From Azolla pinnata (taxonomy: Eukaryota; Streptophyta; Polypodiopsida; Salviniales; Salviniaceae): 64,000 bases of DNA. Under the pieces are notes generated by a model. That model ran no database searches, was not told where the DNA came from, and saw only the letters and a list, made by a program, of their open reading frames with translations. Positions within the stretch are counted from its first letter, which is position 1. Each line of letters starts with the position of its first letter. The translations under genes were made by a program, and so were the position numbers. The DNA lies in NCBI GenBank assembly GCA_037176905.1, contig JBBBWG010031419.1:120908-184907 (forward strand). Reading direction: 5' to 3'. This document shows, one piece after another, positions 61,701-64,000 of this stretch.

Positions 61701-64000
61701 TGGTGCAAGGGGGATGGCGATTGGAGAAGGTCTTTTTCATTTTTGGGTACTTCATACTATGACTTCAACTAGTTTGGCTTATCTAACATGCTCATATTAT
61801 TCCATGTTCTATGGCAGGAAATGGTGCTTATCTCAGATCCTATGACTGAGACCCTACCAGCTACATTCTCACTCATCAATCAGCAGAGTAACAGGTCATA
61901 ATATAATTGTCCTTTGTTGTAGTAAGAAACTGAATCTGTTGCGTTTTTTCTCTTGAACTAAGTACTTTCTATTTGCTAAATTCACCAGAGTTGGTGATCA
62001 AATTACATAAGACAGAATACAATTAAAGGAATCCAAGTATGAAAGTTAGTCAATCCTGGGAAATGGATGAGGAAATAGCCATTTCAGTGGAGCATATTGT
62101 CCCCATGTTGATGCATGTAAAAGGGGCCGTGTTGCCGAACTTTGTGAAAAGCTAACATTCTTTCTAAGGCCTTATCTGACGATCCTCTTATGGCATCATA
62201 ATATCCCCTTAAGGTTTGGATGATCTCCAACCAGATCTTCATGACTGTCTCCACAAGTGGTTCCTTTTTGCCCTCAAAAAAAGTCCTTGCAAGCTCCTTT
62301 TGTGAATAGTCACTGCTGAAACTAAGATGTACTCTTGATATTCCAACTATACAGTAAAGAAAAAGAAAGGAATGTATTCAGATATGGCTGGAGCATGATT
62401 GGTCCTTTGTAGTATGAATTTGAGATCCCTACAAGAGAAACTGCTGTATGTATTTTCTAGGTTGACTCTAGAAAGTTTCCAACAAAATGAGGATGGTGAA
62501 CTTGTCCTGGCCGTTTTCTGTGGTTCTGGTTTCATATGATGTATCAGTAGAACATTGAGAAAATTATGTATGGTAAACTTGTCCTGGTCATCAGCCACAT
62601 TATCTTGAACACTTAACATGTGTATGAAAACCACCTCCCTATAGTGGAAACCTATCGACTCTTCCTACTGGAGGCAAGTACTATATTCTAAGCTTCATCA
62701 ATCCTGTATTGCAGGAGGTTACAAATCAGTTTGGAGCGCGAGTTTTCCAATACTAATGCCTATGTCAAGACTGTGCGAATTTTTGTTCCCTATTGGATAC
62801 ACAATGGAGCTGCCATTCCTCTAGCTTATTTCATTGTGGAGGTTGAACCTGTCAGAAGATCGGATGCGGAAACACCCTGGCTGTTGAGAGCTGTAAAAGC
62901 TGCTAAGCATGCTGCTTCACGGCCTTCACATGCCATTGAAGCTAGGGGCTCCAGAATATCATCCATAATCCAGTGCCTTGAACAACTTGAGATCACTCGT
63001 AGCACTACGATTATGCTTTCACCTCAGGCTCAGCTCAATAGAGGAGGGTTTATGCCTTTTTCGCCAAGGGCAGGAGAAGATGGTTTACTATCCCCTCGTC
63101 TTGGAATTTCAGCTAGTGCGTTACATTCCAAAGTAATTCGACATGGAATTTCATTTAGAGAATTGGAAGACAATGTAAGTTATGGTGATTTCTGATTGAA
63201 CTATATGAATTTTTCGCCGACTTGCCTGTTATTCACTGGATGATGTGGTGCTGCCATGTTAGGAACGCATCACCATGAGGGCGGAAGATGGGAATGGGGC
63301 CTACTACAAGCTTTCAGTATTTTTGAGTATGTCCTCGGAAAGAACAAAGGTAAAAATAAGAAGAGATATATCAATGTCTTGTATGGCCAATGCGATATCA
63401 TAGTGAGGAAAAACTTAAATACAAGTGTAAGGGATAATCTTTTACTTGGTTGGGCCTCATGATGTATAGAATTTGTGATGGAGGAACAAATATGTCCCTG
63501 TATCTCGAGTCCTGGAAAGAACAGTCCTAAGTACCATTGGTCTTCATATCGATCACCTTGTGCTATTTGTGAAAAACTGCCAGCACTCCTGCAGAAAGGA
63601 ATCTGTAAAAGTTCCAACATTGTCAAGGTTTCCTTTACAAGGTCAATCAATTAGTTCATGCTGTGTGCTCACAGCAAGGATGTCTTTTGATGAGGTGAAC
63701 TTGAACTTGCCTTATGAGAATTTAGCACTTAACCGTGCAGCAAGAGGACAAAATTACTGAAATCAAGACATTAGAATGGCTTATTTGAATATTTTATTTC
63801 AATTATGCGAACTTGGAATATCAGACATCGTTTTCCTAGGCTTTTATCCCAATAGATCTATGAGTTCCTAGAGCACAGTACGGTGCAGAACAAGGAGATT
63901 TTATACACATGCGATACATGATTTTGATAGCTTGATTGATCAGCCGTGTACAGGAACAATGTTTATAGTGAGAGAAGTCAAATATCACAACTTTCTTAGG
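40720..64000 (+). CDS. VPS13: VPS13 lipid-transfer protein with PH domain, 3' partial
   Basis: A bridge-like lipid-transfer protein that moves lipids between organelle membranes at contact sites. Exon 1 (40720-40740) codes for MLSYKAK and splices in frame to 41171-41252 (LGEYVHGLSHEALKVSIWQG), the chorein N-terminus. VPWSRLGRESVVVLLDRVYI and VHVRYEDKT follow. A PH domain is coded from 47716 to about 48335 (WQPRCVVLNGSYLYVLES). At 56.4-57.6 kb are four W(R/Y)PxxPPGY repeats of the DUF946/VPS62 type. A C2-like segment (ALWNEVFIFDLQPE) lies near 59.7 kb and the VPS13 adaptor-binding (SHR-BD) region lies at about 60.2-63.3 kb. The last clear exon is 63263-63349; the gene goes on past the window. 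The PH domain recalls Arabidopsis At4g17140 (VPS13M1). The 41778 donor is GC rather than GT. The longest intron is 52160-54216. Confidence 0.92.
51276..51385. repeat. 60-bp tandem duplication in a VPS13 intron
   Basis: TGACCATGTTATGGAT and the following 40 bases occur at 51281 and again at 51341, almost identical. Confidence 0.85.
52160..54216 (+). other. Longest VPS13 intron, about 2.06 kb
   Basis: The flanking exons end ...ARVQ at 52159 and resume LQDLWVNYRN at 54217, with GT and AG at the ends. I searched both strands for transposon, gene or RNA signals and saw none that hold up. It may contain an old insertion that has decayed beyond recognition. Confidence 0.75.
63350..64000 (+). other. 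Window end, probably VPS13 intron
   Basis: A normal GT donor follows the exon ending SSERTK at 63349. I find no further VPS13 exon up to the end of the window, so the next one lies outside or was missed. Confidence 0.55.

Overview
The window is nuclear DNA from a land plant. The evidence is spliceosomal introns throughout, a DYW-type organelle RNA-editing domain, plant-type metaxin and SC35 proteins, and a plant-type VPS13 with a PH domain. A large SFI1-like centrin-binding protein suggests, but does not prove, a lineage with flagellated sperm (bryophyte, lycophyte, fern or similar). I cannot name the species. The sequence is mostly AT-rich, with one GC-rich gene, many simple and tandem repeats, and two 100-N assembly gaps.

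Layout, left to right: (1) 116-13354 (+), SFI1-like protein in many small exons. (2) 13355-16038, spacer with tandem repeats, a TG/TATG microsatellite and a probable decayed gene. (3) 16039-20668 (+), tRNA pseudouridine synthase of the PUS3/DEG1 type; I resolved 16 exons that splice in frame to 532 aa. (4) 20669-21437, spacer of 93-bp repeats, a gap and alternating purine-pyrimidine DNA. (5) 21438-24319 (+), splicing factor PRP38A, 8 exons, 464 aa, with a very long Arg-Asp tract. (6) 25563-26936 (+), a GC-rich, apparently single-exon protein ending in a complete DYW deaminase domain but with no PPR repeats. (7) 28308-31411 (+), metaxin, 6 exons, 338 aa. (8) 31412-33940, repeat-rich spacer with the second gap. 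(9) 36777-33941 (-), SR protein SC35, 7 exons, 325 aa. (10) 36778-40719, divergent spacer with two minisatellites. (11) 40720 to past the window end (+), VPS13 lipid-transfer protein, incomplete at its 3' end.

The genes are unrelated eukaryotic housekeeping genes and form no operon or cluster. Two (PRP38A and SC35) act in pre-mRNA splicing. Two act on RNA modification or editing (PUS3 and the DYW protein). Metaxin and VPS13 concern organelle membranes.

The most unusual item is the PPR-less DYW protein. If expressed, it would be an editing deaminase that must borrow RNA specificity from a partner, as Arabidopsis DYW1 does with CRR4. I found no operon-like, phage-like or CRISPR-like system. 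Exon boundaries given here come from reading frame, splice-site dinucleotides and family similarity, without transcript data.
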